Positions 10,801 through 21,716 of a stretch of 64,000 nucleotides of DNA are shown piece by piece. The stretch comes from Phanerodontia chrysosporium (taxonomy: Eukaryota > Basidiomycota > Agaricomycetes > Polyporales > Phanerochaetaceae). The translations under genes and the position numbers were made by a program. Position 1 is the stretch's first letter. Every line of letters begins with the position of its first letter. The notes beneath the pieces are model-generated. The model was not told the DNA's origin and ran no database searches. It saw only the letters and a list, made by a program, of their open reading frames with translations. Location: the NCBI GenBank assembly GCA_001910725.1, contig MJGA01000002.1, positions 1,302,001 to 1,366,000 of the forward strand, in the 5' to 3' direction.

Positions 10801-13177
10801 CAGGCTCGGGCTCGGGCAGAGGGTCCGTCGACATGCCTGCAGATACCAGAATAGGCCTAGGTGTGAGATCCTCATGTTGTACAGCTGTCTCTGTGCGGAC
10901 AGGAGCGGGAGGAGCAGCGGGTGCAGGAGGCTCTTCTGTCTGCAGGGAGAAGTCTGATTTCGATGGAACAAACACCGGCTCGGGGTCGACCTGAATACCC
11001 ATCTCGGAGACCGATGGCGGGGCCGAAACGACTTCAGGAAGCGTCGGTGACTGCACGATGACTTGAGGGACGGGCAGCTCCTCCATGCTCTCGGTCTGGC
11101 ACGACATCTCCACAAGCTCCCTTGTGGGCTCAGGAAGCTCGAAGGTATCCTCAAGGGTAGAGAAGCCTAGCTGGGCAAGCTCGTTCCCAAGCGCCTCAGG
11201 CTCTCCTGCGAATGACGGTGGCCGTGCCTCTTGGAACGCAGCTCCTCCGCGGTTACGTCGAGAAGACGGCTTGCCACGAGCGGAACGAGAAAGTACCGAA
11301 TGACGGAGAGGACTCGTGCCGTGTGCCCACGACCCGAAGTTGAACGACGAAGGATGTTGGCGAAGGCTGGGTCCATGCCTTCGACACTTGTCCTCTTCGA
11401 AGACAGGCGATTCGAGGGAGAGCGCTGCAGTTCTGACTCCTCCTCATCCTCATCTTCGACAGGTGCAAGTCTGTTGTCCTCGTCGTCGGACCGGAGAGAC
11501 AGTGGCGCCACAGGCGGCGGGGAGCTTTGCTGGGAGGGGTCAAAGTCCTCATCATCGGCGAACTCCGAACCAGGGCTCTGCGCAGCCAACCGCTGAAGTA
11601 GCGATGTGCCGCCACGCCCTCTACGAGCGCTCTTGGCGGACCTGCCGACCCGGAAAGGTGTCAACTTGGCCTTGGCCTTCGGCTCCTCCACAGGCGGGAA
11701 CATTTCCTCCATGGCCTCTTCCTCTGGCTCCTCATCGTCGTCCGACTTCGGACCGGGGGTCGACTCAAGTTTGCGCTTGTACTCGATACGCAGCTCCTTC
11801 TCGCGTTGTAACGAACCCTTGAGAGTGTTGATCTGGCGCTGCGCATGCGCCAGTCGCTGCTGCAAGGCCTCGATCTCATTCGTCGGATGGTTTGGCGCGA
11901 GGAATGGTCGTGAGGGGGAGTTCTCTGGCGAAGAGTCGTAGTTGTCGAAGCCCTCGGGAGGGAATAGAGCCGAGTTGTCCAACTTCTTCCTGTTCGTGGA
12001 AGCACCGCCAAGGCTGAAGACGTCATCTTCGTCGGGAGCAGGGGTTTGGGCCGCAGAAGACAAAGCGCCGTTCGGGGTAAGAGGTGTGCCAAAGCGCGGT
12101 AGTCGCTTGCTCGCCTTCGCCACCTCCGCCTTCAAATTGTCGACTGTCTGCTGCAAGTCTGACTTGTCGCGTTGCAGACTCGCAGCGTGCCTCCGGGCTT
12201 GGGCAACGTCAGTCTCGTGCTTCGCCTTCAGCTCCTGGTACGCGTTTTGGTGGCGCTCCGCCTCGTTCTTGTGATGATCGACCGCCTCTCGCGTTGTAGT
12301 GAGCACCTTGGTGAGACGCTTGAGCTCGCCCTCGAGTCGTTGATTAGTCGCCTGAGACTCGGTCAGCTGGGTTCGGAGCTCCTGCAGGTTGACTTCGAGG
12401 TTCCAGTTCTCTTCCCTGAACTTGTCGGAGGACTGTTCCTGTTGACGCAAAGCATTGCGCAAACTCTCGATCGTCTTCTCGAGATCATCCCTCTCTTCCT
12501 TCATGTCCTGGATGTTCTTGTCCCGCTCGGCAAGGAGGCTTTGGAGCCGGCGCACTTCGGACAGCAGCCCGCTGCCAATCTCGAAGGCGAATTCTGGACG
12601 GTCTGATGTGAGCATCGATGACAGCTGAGCATACGTGTGATGACGCACCGACATCGTCTGCGCGATGAGCTGCATTCTTAGCGCGCCGTGAAGACTGAAC
12701 TGCGGTTGTGCCCGTCGCAGACGCCTTTGCCCGCTCCATTGTCCGTTCCACCTCACCCCGTGAGAGCTCCGGCGGAGGCGACATCGAGAGACCGTTGGTG
12801 TGCTATAGGGCTCATTCTAGCGTGGTCTGCAGCAGGCCAGAAGGACGTACCTTGGGGATAAAGATGCTTGACAACTGCTCATTCTCCGCATCCCAGGCCT
12901 TGATGGTGTCCGCCAGCTCGCGGTAGTGGTCTCGCAGGTCGTCGCCGCCGTCACCCTCTAGGTCGAGCTCCTGTAGCTGCCGGATCCGCTCCTCAAGTTC
13001 CACGCGCTGCGCGAGCAATTGCTGTCCGAGTTCACCAGCCTGCTGGAGCTGTTTCTCCTTGCTGTCCAGGAGATTCTGGAGGAGCTCGCGCATGTCGCCT
13101 TCAGAGTCGCGGAAAGAAAAGTGGTCGGACATGCTGGACGATGCGTCGGCGTCGGCACCGTCAGAGAAGGTGGCCAT
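7887..13177 (-). CDS. NUM1/ApsA-like cortical nuclear-migration protein (coiled coil plus PH domain)
   Basis: A large protein of roughly 1,600-1,700 residues. NUM1/ApsA/Mcp5 family members sit at the cell cortex, bind membrane lipid through a C-terminal PH domain, and anchor dynein for nuclear movement. Seen here, N to C: an acidic start (ATG 13177; a longer frame begins at TTG), coiled-coil blocks (LLDSKEKQLQQAGELGQQLL; about 12650-12100 and 11870-11760), long disordered acidic and Pro/Ser-rich stretches, a repeat array with QT motifs (10381-11098), a PH domain (IGEFLYKYTRKTIGKG, HKRFFWVHPYTRTLYW; about 8925-8490), and a tail with nine consecutive His. Confident introns: 8672-8724 and 8483-8530. 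Junctions near 11200-11260 and 12700-12730 are unclear. Stop at 7887. The assignment rests on the coiled-coil and PH arrangement. Confidence 0.83.
7921..7985 (-). repeat. Poly-His codon repeat in the NUM1-like tail
   Basis: Alternating CAC/CAT codons encode nine consecutive His, then Asn-His, four Pro, Ser and three His, just before a basic C-terminus. On the plus strand it reads as a GGT/GAT-rich microsatellite. Confidence 0.85.
10375..10670 (-). repeat. Degenerate tandem repeat encoding V-K-x-D-A-D-x-Q-T units
   Basis: Four related units, IKRDADSQTA, VKHDADMQTA, VKHDADTQTP and VKQDADTQTP, are flanked by VDTQTP and EANTQTT. Spacing between Q-T pairs is 12-24 residues. The units diverge at silent positions, so the array is not a recent expansion. 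Confidence 0.85.
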
Positions 13178-13551
13178 CGTCGGCGATGTCGTCGCCAATG
13201 TTGAACGAGGGACTAAGAACGCCCACCGACACGCCTTCAGCTACCTGGTCACGTGTGACTGCGTGACACAGCTTTCTTATCACACGCCAATTAAGGGGAG
13301 AGTTGAAGCAGAGGGGGAAAGGAAAGGAAGGTGGGAGTAGAAGATAGAGCAAATTCCTGTTATTATTCACTATATAATTCACGTTCGCCGAGGCCCACTC
13401 TCGGTATCCATGGCATCGTCCCTCCTCCAAACGTTGACCCGACCCGCCGATCACCAAATAGATCCGCGAAAACCACTCGATCCCGTCAAGGACGCGCCAG
13501 TCGTGAGCTTCGTGTTCATGATCGGTCATCCAGGGGCAAAATTCGAGGATG
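13178..13551. other. Region between the NUM1-like gene and SEC24
   Basis: Contains the presumed promoter of the NUM1-like gene and the 3' flank of SEC24. An open minus-strand frame here runs out of phase with SEC24 and is not supported. Confidence 0.5.
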
Positions 13552-16500
13552 CTAACCACTCACCACAGTGCTGATTTGCTTGTGTACGACGCACAAATCT
13601 GAAACGGCAATCAGTCATGAGGCTTAGGGGCGTAGCGGAGACGTCACGCACAATCCAGGTAAGACATCGCGCCGTTGTTCGAGTCTTCGACGAGCAGGTC
13701 GGCAAAGTCGATTTCGGCGCCGTCCATGTTTTGCCGGGCAATGGAGAATTTAAGAACACGGCCCCGTTGGCGGAAACGGTGCGCCAAGATGTTTTGGACT
13801 TGCGTAGACAGCCGTGTGTTGAGCACCGGGAGGCGGTTCTGCGCAGCTGGCTGTGAGTGATGTGCGCTCTTCTAGATGTAAACACCTACCATATTGCGGT
13901 CCAGATTGTTGATATCATCCACGCCGAGCAAGTCCTGCAACACTTGAGGCGACACGCTTTGCCCTATCCACAGGAACATGACTTCTTCGTTGTCTAGGTG
14001 CAGCTGCGTCAGCAGTTCCGTGGATCGTTCTTCGATACACACATACCCATGAGATATACGCCGTGGCCTTCCATAAACAGATGACTATTCCGCATCAAGG
14101 ACGGCAGCTCGATCTCTCCAGAACCAGGTTTTGGCAGTGCGATGATGTCGTCCAGGTCATGTAATGCTAGAAGCCTGGGATACAGGTGATGCATCGTGCT
14201 CCGTACACTCATCGCCATGAGTCTGTGTGCAGAGTAATTCCTGACATCCGAAGTTACGCTTCGCGCTGCCTTGCTTCAGCTTCGCTTTCTGCTTTGGACC
14301 ATACATAGACCGACCTTTTAAAGCACGAGTCTTCATCATCGCCAATGTGTACACAGGAAGTGCACGGAAGGCCTCTGGGATGATCAACTAGAAGTCATGA
14401 TGAGGACACCTCCAAACCACGAAGAGAGGACATTACCTGCGATGGTGCTGTGGCCGCGGCGCAGTGCTTACGGTATCCCAGCAGAATGAGAGCAGATCTT
14501 TCTGTCAGCTCCTCCTGAATGTAGGGGATCTTTTGACTGGGCAGCTTCGAGATCGCTGGAAAATGGTCAGCGACGAGCCTTCTCATTGCGATGAACTAAC
14601 CTTCCCGTATCATCACGGATACTACTGCATCCAAATCCGCGTATCGGAACACATTGCCGGCCAAGGATACCACTTGTAACGCAACGTTGCAGACACGCAC
14701 GCGACGCTCCCCTGTGATCGTTGTGTAGAGCACAGCGGACTGAACGAAAGCATAGTTCCTATCGTCGAGAGTGTGGGCATGGTCGAAGAGTACCACTATC
14801 GCCTTGTCTGCGTCCATCGTGCCAAATTGCAAATCGTTTGCGGCGCTCTCGTAGAAATTGCCGTATTGCTTTGCAATGCGTAGGCCTGGGCATTAACTCA
14901 GTATGTGGCGACAGCTAGAGTCAGCTTTTTCTACCTGTTGAGCATCGAACTCGCATCGCACAGCTATATGCCGTGAAACGCGACACTACTCGGCGCAGTT
15001 GTGAGTCGAAGGCGATTCCATCTCGGAAAGGATCGAAGCGAGGGTGGAAGAAGAGTTCACCGCCAGAGAGCGAGGCCGCGATCCCTAAGCAAAAACAGTG
15101 AATCAATCAAGCAGAGCCAATCGCAATTTCAGACTCACCAATTGTCCCGATGTCAATAGGCTTGTGCGGGCCCAAGAACATATGGATGCCTATTCCCTCT
15201 TCGGCGCATTGCTCGCCGATGTCTCTCCAGGTCTGATCACGAGGCGCATACAGGGTCATCTCCTTGTCGGTGTCGTACAACGCGGATTCGTCATCACGAG
15301 GCCTCAAGGCACCGGGGCCTACGGTGGGTAATGTACTGGCGAACACTACAACTTGTCCTCCCCGGCCTACCTGCAGTAGAAGACTAAGTCCAGCCCCTAC
15401 GGAAGGTTGGAAGTACTGACAAGTGTAGCCATTGCGGCCACCAGCGCTGCGCCCAAGGCAGAATCATAGAATGCCGTCTCTGCATTCTGATCCGGGAGTG
15501 TCTGAAGCAAGCTCTCTATGCTCGCTCTATCAGCAGCGCATCAGAACTGTCGCTCTGCAGTGGGACGTTTTGTACGCACCTCGAGTGAGCGGGATTAGCA
15601 AAGAGACCATCCGCAATAGGAACAAAGACGTCGTCAAGATCTGCCACAATCATCATATTGGCACGATCCGGGTTTGACTAAGTGTTTGCGCATAAGATGT
15701 TGACCACACAGGAAGTTCCATTGGATAGCTGCCGTACTCACAGTGAAGTCATAGAATTGCAATGTCCGATCAAACGTAATGAGACAAATTCTACTGCTCG
15801 CAGGGATGCACGGCTCCGCTGGTGTGCCGTCGTCTGATGTGCCTCCGTACAGCGTCCTAGCCAGCGCGTTACAAGCCGTCTGCGCGAAACCAGAACGGAT
15901 CGCGTCAGCAGTCATTTCCATCACGAAGACGTAGTCCATGGGCTGTGGTTGCCTGTGACCAGCCTCGGGCATCGGCGCGACCGGCTGGTACAGTGGCTTG
16001 ATTCGCGGGGGAGGGTGCGGGGCCCAGTACTCTCGTGACACCGCAAAGTCCACGGTGCCCTTGTTGAGTTCCGGTCGTTCCAAGTGGTCCAGGCGAAGGA
16101 GGTTGGCGTCCAGATTGCTGAAATACTCTCCGGGAACTGCCCCAGAGTTGAGAAGATATCCATGGCATACGTATATGGCACGCACCGTCTGTCTCGTGTG
16201 AGCACAAATTACACTTCCACCTGTACCCGCCTGCTACCCATGTGCACCAAGGATTGATGTAGCCACGACACTTTGCACAACGAGGCGGACCCATTTCGCC
16301 AAAGTCTACTAGGGGAACAGGTTCTTCTCGGGGATCTAAGTCGACGAAGGGCTGTATTGCAGCAGCGATAGGGATCTCGCACTCTGACGCAAGGCGAGAG
16401 GAGCTTGGGACGTTCCATGTGGACATGCGAATGTACTTAGGAGATGAATTGCCTGTATGTGCGTGAATGGGCGTATCTCACAACGACACGAGGGACTTAC

Positions 16501-16891
16501 TTGCCTTGGTCAATCGCGACAAAGTCAGTGGTAGATAGCGGCGCATGGTGTCCTGGCAGAGTCATAAAGGTCTTTCCCTCCCATGCTTCGCGGTCCGCCT
16601 CAACGACCTCTATGGGCGAGGGGATCTGCGTTGGATCTATCGCCGCGCGCAAGCCTGCACGTCCTCGTGTCAGTCCTCTGAAGCGCGACTGTTCCCGGAG
16701 CGCGAGAACTGGCCTTTGTATGGCAGGCCCGCACTGTGCGGAGGCTGTGGGATGTGTCGGATGGCATCGTTCGCGTACATGCGGGCAGGCAGGGCGAGCA
16801 GGTGAGGTCCTCCAGGTCGCGAATGCCGGCGGGGAGATGACGGTCGTCCGGATTCGGACGTTTGTTTGGCAGCAGCCTTGGATCCAAACAA
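13552..16891 (-). CDS. SEC24: COPII coat subunit Sec24 (cargo adaptor)
   Basis: Pairs with Sec23 on the ER to form the inner COPII coat and binds cargo export signals. Fungal Sec24 landmarks appear in order: [21 protein letters not shown] and [33 protein letters not shown], the zinc finger [16 protein letters not shown] to WKCNLC (about 16300-16205), PEYWAP-type linker [10 protein letters not shown], trunk segment [17 protein letters not shown], a beta-barrel and helical part ([39 protein letters not shown]), and the gelsolin-like end ([38 protein letters not shown]). The last intron (about 13574-13627) restores the conserved end. Stop TAG at 13552-13554. About nine introns. The N-terminal exon is uncertain: the Pro/Ser-rich part with [20 protein letters not shown] at about 16770-16690 probably belongs, but the start codon is not fixed. 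Confidence 0.93.
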
Positions 16892-16952
16892 ATGACGCCC
16901 ACGTGGGCATGTACACTTACACCTTGCGCTGAAGAAGGAAGCTCATGTGAAC

Positions 16953-17353
16953 ATGGAGCAGGTATGTGCGAACTCTGCAACTCTTGCCAGCTCTCGGTGC
17001 TATATAAATGCAGTCAGGACCCGTTCCACAGAGGTCAGCACCGCCGCCAGTGCAGTCTCAAGCCTTACGGCGCGGTGCGCAATCCTTGGTCGATCTGCTC
17101 AAGAGCGATTCGAACATCAGGCAATTCGTATTGCAGAACAGAGAGGTCGGTCATCTTGGCCTTGCTTTTACGCAGTGCTCGTAGTGATGTTTATGTAACC
17201 TTCTGGAAGACTGTGGACAGGGCCGTTCAAACAGATGCGCAAAGCGCACAGTGGGCGGAAGAACAACTCCGCAAAGAGCTCGAACGCGTCAGACAAGAGC
17301 TTGCACAGACTAAAGCAGCTCTACAAGATGCGCAGTCGAGACTTGTCGTATAA
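16953..17353 (+). CDS. Small coiled-coil protein, unknown function
   Basis: A three-exon gene that predicts about 93 residues. Exon 1 is only nine bases from the ATG at 16953; an intron 16962-17013 leads to GPVPQRSAPPPVQSQALRRG and SLVDLLKSDSNIRQFVLQNRE. A second intron with GTCGGT donor joins to TVDRAVQTDAQSAQWAEEQL and a heptad-rich C-terminus (LRKELERVRQELAQTKAAL), ending at TAA 17351-17353. An in-frame TGA upstream supports the start. The protein has no signal peptide or membrane segment. It could be a subunit of a helical complex, but I recognise no family. It diverges from SEC24 with almost no spacing, so the two may share a promoter. Confidence 0.6.
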
Positions 17354-17572
17354 TATCGGCGAACATCCCTCGAACCGTCATCCCACTATTTTATTGTATG
17401 TATTAACGTAGATGAGCGGTAATGTACAACCAATGTTACATGAGCGAAAGACGATAGCATGCGTCGTGAGGTGAATGCGGAGTAGCGGTTGACAGGAGAT
17501 GAAAGAGCACGACATCTTGAGCAACGAGTTTTGTGAGACGAGTGAAGGGTATCTTGATCAGTATTACTGCTG

Positions 17573-18607
17573 TTACATGTCGTCGACACTCCATTCGTAG
17601 CTCTCGGCACCGCGTCGTCTCCTCTCGTTCTGTTTTTGAAAAAGTTTCTTCTCAAAGCCATTGCTACGATCTTTGTGACAATGTCAGTATCATGTCATGG
17701 AATGAGTGTAAATGTATGGTGACCTACCTACGCCATCCCACCTGTATCCTGGCTTGATACCGAACCGGTTCGGCGGTGGCGGTGGCCCAGTATATTCTGG
17801 TTTCTTAGGACCTTTCGACCTCTTCTTCTACAGACGTAGAACGGTCGCGTCAGTATGCAAGTATGCTGCGGTCATTGAAGGACGTACTGTTAAGAAGGCA
17901 GCTGCGGGGTCGTTCCATCGCTCCTCCTGCTTCAGCTCCTCGTTCAAAGACTTGTCGTCTATGGTCCTTGCAAACGTGGTACTGCGCATCGCTTCAAGCT
18001 CCTTTCTCTTCTTCTCTGCCTCTTCACGCTGCACAAGACCCTTCCCCCACTCCATCTTTTTCGCCTCCTTCTCCTCAGCCTCCCTCTTCTTTCGTGCTGC
18101 CTCCGCCCGCTCTGCCGCAATGTCCACTTTCCGTCCCGACGCATCGCGATACACGGTCTCCTGCGCAGCCGCGATCTCTTCCTGCGTGAGCTGCGCCTTG
18201 GGCGCGGACGCCTTCGCTAGCCGCTTCTTGAGCTGCTCGCCGGTGAGCAGCCCACCCTTGAAGGGCTCTTCTTCTACGACCTGCGGCTGCTCATCTGCGG
18301 GTGGCGGCGGTGTCGGTTCGCGGACTGTCGCCCAGCCTGCGCCGTCCTCGCTCCGCTGCCGCTTCTTGAAGCTGCGGTCCTCCGCGACGACTGCCTCGAT
18401 GTCGTCTGCGGCATCCTCCTGCGCGTCGTCGCCCCAGCCCAAGACATCATCATCTTTGATCATTGCGGCACCCGTCGACGTGGACGCGGCCGCGACCTTG
18501 CGCTTCTTCTTCTTGGGCCGGTCCCCCGTTGTCCGTGCCAGGATCGCGTCAGCCTTCGGACCTGACATGTATTTCGCGGCGAGGTACGCTTTCATTGAGC
18601 TCGCCAT
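17573..18607 (-). CDS. BUD13: BUD13/CWC26-type pre-mRNA splicing factor (RES complex)
   Basis: BUD13, with Snu17 and Pml1, forms the retention and splicing complex on activated spliceosomes. The ATG at 18607 opens [20 protein letters not shown], the usual N-terminus; the longer frame upstream was rejected. A Lys-rich nuclear-localisation patch ([10 protein letters not shown]) follows, then acidic and charged disordered segments, [41 protein letters not shown] and the conserved end [30 protein letters not shown] and YEWSVDDM. Two or three introns near 17890, 17830 and 17730-17680 split the C-terminal motif. Stop TAA at 17573-17575. A clear full-length match. Confidence 0.94.
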
Positions 18608-19232
18608 GGTTACAGATGGCAGTAGAGTAGGGGTAGGGCTAGAACGTGCAGGAGAGAGATAGCAGTCGTCGATAGTGTACAGCAAGCTCAAGTGAAGTCA
18701 AGGAAGCAAGCAAGGTGTAATGTGAGATTAGCGCCCGCACTCGCGTGGTCGAGGAGGGCGTGGTGAAGGCGAGTGTGAACGCACGAGTCAAGTGACACGG
18801 GAAAAGCGACAACGTGTGTGTATATAGCGATGATATAGGCATAGCAAAAGCTAAAATGTTTATATGGAGGGAAAGGCCGAGTCAGGGTTCGAAGTAGGTA
18901 CCGAAACACTAAGTCTATGAAGAGTCTATTGCTACAGCGAAGTGGTCCGACGAACTGAGCGATACAGGAAGTGATGTTGCGCAGAAGGGTATAAATGTCT
19001 ATGCAACAGTCAGGGAAGAAAGCTCTAAATGGAGGAAAGGAAACGGCCAGGCTTAGTGATACACGAAGTTTAGTGCTACAGGTGCCATTAATAACGGCGA
19101 GGGTGCTGCTATGAGAGAAAACGAATTGAACGGGGACTGCCTTACTAACAGCGGGACCCTCGGGTATGGTATGCGCGGGCTGCCCGCCGCAGCGCGAGGA
19201 TCGACATCGCCTCGAGCTGCGGGGACGCTCCC
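18608..19232. other. Intergenic region upstream of BUD13
   Basis: Roughly 620 bp carrying the BUD13 promoter and the 3' flank of the next gene. I see no coding frame with conserved motifs. Two loosely similar purine-rich stretches (about 18865 and 19025) are too diverged to call a repeat. Confidence 0.45.
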
Positions 19233-20030
19233 TTAAGCAGGGTAGTGCGATTGGCTACCGGACGCCTGGGTATGACGCTGCGAGGCAGCGATGTTGGGAG
19301 GTGCGGGATCGTATGGAGAATTGCCGGAGGTGGGGCTGAAGGGCACGGAACGGGGAAGCACATTCGCGCTGGCGATGAACTCGGGGAAATTGGTGTTGAG
19401 GAAGAGGGCGCCGACGAGCAAATTCCGCGAAGTGCCCGTCGGGAAGAGAACGATGCCTGCGCCAGGGATCCTGTCAGGAACATTCCATGGCAGGATGGCG
19501 ACCTAGACGTCGCCAAGTCTATCAGCCAATCCGCCCTCGCGCCCAAGCTTCGTCGGGAGAACTCACGGACTGACTCTGCACGAGGGCTGCGACCAAAGTC
19601 TCAAACGTGGACTGGTTCGCCCGTTGTGCAGCTGGATCCGGAAGGCGATCCGCCATAAACATGCACATGGGCGGATGATGGCTCTTGAGCCATTCGAGGA
19701 ATTGAACGAGGACGGGCCGCTGGGTCAACAGCTGAACGGAGAAGGCGGGAGGCCAGATTTCAACCTGGCTGCTTCTGCACATAAGTCTAGTGACTGAATT
19801 CAAAGGCTGACTTGCAACTCACTTATCCCCTCCCGTCTCCGCTGCTGTGCATCGTAGTTCCTGGTGGGAACCTCTTGGCGATGGACTAGCGGCCGGGAGG
19901 TACAGCGAGCCCCGCCAAGGCTGGCCTTGCGGCAATTGCTGGCTGGGGGGAGGTATAAGCCCCTCGAGGTGAGTCGGAAGCTTGAACATGGGAGGCGGGT
20001 TACTAGTTGAGTCGGCCGTGGTGAATATCG
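19233..20030 (-). CDS. Possible Mediator Med25-like protein (ACID/SPOC-type beta-barrel), 5' part unresolved
   Basis: Three exons join cleanly: one with MFKLPTHLEGLIPPPSQQLP and PWRGSLYLPAA (ATG at 19989, but the frame stays open upstream after an AG), a 48-nt intron 19775-19822, then SSQVEIWPPAFSVQLL, LEWLKSHHPPMCMFMADR and STFETLVAALVQSQS, a 64-nt intron 19503-19566, then VAILPWNVPDRIPGAGIVLF, LLVGALFLNTNFPEF and a Ser/Pro-rich tail to TAA 19233-19235. The order W-x-G-x-L, W-P, long loop, then a hydrophobic strand ending in L-x-G-A-x-F recalls the activator-interacting domain of Med25. That link is inference from the pattern alone. An N-terminal von Willebrand domain is not visible upstream. 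Confidence 0.42.
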
Positions 20031-21716
20031 TTTAGCTGGAAAGTGGAGGTGATGTGAGGGCCAGACTGACGTTGTGGGACGAGCCTTTAATGTGTTCTGG
20101 CGGGCGAGCGTGTACATAAGCACGAATGCGAGGTTTTCCGCTGAGGAAGGGCAACTGAGTTAGTCTCCGCGTTCCGCCTCGGGTAAAGGACTCCAAGGGC
20201 ACGCACCAAAGTGACTCGTCAGCGAAGCCAAAAGCCGCCTCGCCCAGCACGAGGAGTATCTAGATTCCCGCCCACCGATTGTCAAGGTACAATGGCTGAA
20301 ATCGGCTTATCGCAGACCGGGCGCGGCGAGCGACAGAAGAAGAGGGTGGACGAACAGGCGGTGGGGCTGACGCGAGACACGATTCGAACCATGACAACTC
20401 CCTTGGCAACCGAGGGAGACAAGGTGCTGTTTGGAGCGTGAATTGTAACCCTGCTGTCGGCTCGAACGGGTAAGTCGATACAAACCAAACCCAGCGAAGA
20501 CGAACCTTACCTCCGGGGGAAGATTCGCACTGTTTGCAACAACGGAACAAGCGCGCCCGAAATCACAGTCCGTGTGCATCCGTGTTGGTCGACGATGGCA
20601 GGACAATGAAAGGCCAGACCCGGCGGAGACAGTCGAACAGTACGGTCAGACGTTGGTACCGGGTGTACCGGCAGCGTCAAATGGATTTGCAGCCCTGCGG
20701 AGTGACAGAAATTCGCACCAGCGCCGGAGTCTGATGGCTCGAACGATGCTGCTGCTTATTTTGAGCCCAGCGAAGGGCGAGGACTACGACGAAAACAGAG
20801 CGCTGTGCTCGACATCATCGAGGAAGCAGCGGTCCTCGGAGGCGTGATATGTTCTAGAAGAGTTCTCAATTATGGGAGACGTTTCAAGAGAGAGGAGGGA
20901 AACCGGCTTACCAGTTGTCCCTCACATGTTCTGACGGAACGCGAGCAATCCGGGACCAGTCCGACGACCAACTGACCCTGACCCGTCGGTGGATCCGAGG
21001 GACATATGACAGGCCCGACTGGCAATGGGCATGCATGACACAGACCGTGCAGTTACTATCTGGAGCGCCGCACTGCGCTCGCAGTAGTGCCCCCGTTGGT
21101 CACCACACTGGCGAGGCGTTCATGGCGACCCGCAGGGAGCAGTGCAGTGCTGGCGATAGTTGCTGCGAGGGGGCCAGTACTGCGCGGCGAGGGGCCTGGA
21201 CATGTCGGTCAGAACGTTCGTTCGGAGGCAGGAGGGCGTCGCACAGCGTCGCGCGGCAAGGCGGACACGCGCGGATACGCTCGTGGAAGTTTTTGGCCAC
21301 GGATCGGGGCGATTGCCAGGACGACGGTGGGCGTCGCCCGCCACAAGGACTGCACGTGGACTGCGACCCCGCACCCGCTCCGGCCGAACAGTGGCGGCGG
21401 ACTCCTGGACTTCTGCTGGAACCTCCACCCTGCGCGAGTTTATCCGCAGACCGCCGCAGTTGCCTCTCGGACACTGCACGCTCCGGCCGACACTACGTCA
21501 CAAAGAGTCATACACATATTCCAAACCATGATGTACAGTACTAACGTGCCTGACTAGGGCAAAAACGACAACGAAACATAGAGTAAAGATGACTGTAAGA
21601 TGTCCATGTAACATGCGAGCACGCCAGATTGCCGCCCCTAGATTCAGTTCATCTCCCGGAGAACGTAACCAACTGAAAGCCTAACTGACGTCGATTGTAA
21701 TGCTGTGGCGCGCCAC
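20031..21716. other. Unresolved region, possibly containing 5' exons or a plus-strand gene
   Basis: High GC and several overlapping frames on both strands. A plus-strand frame from ATG 20292 (MAEIGLSQTGRGERQKKRVD) could splice toward a segment reading SAVLDIIEEAAVLGGVIC at about 20790-20843. On the minus strand, LPFLSGKPRIRAYVHARPPE near 20150-20090 could be an upstream exon of the Med25-like gene. The stretch 21060-21480 is open in several frames on both strands, as expected of GC-rich DNA. I cannot choose between these models. Confidence 0.3.

Noticed and set aside
9291..10994. Plus-strand open frames opposite the NUM1-like gene, one with Gly-rich sequence
   Set aside because: They mirror Pro/Thr-rich codons on the other strand and have no conserved features.
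13178..13198. Longer N-terminus of the NUM1-like protein
   Set aside because: It would start at TTG; the ATG at 13177 is in frame just downstream.
20380..20470. tRNA-like sequence with GGTTCGAATC on the minus strand
   Set aside because: The T-arm stem does not pair and no acceptor stem partner exists.
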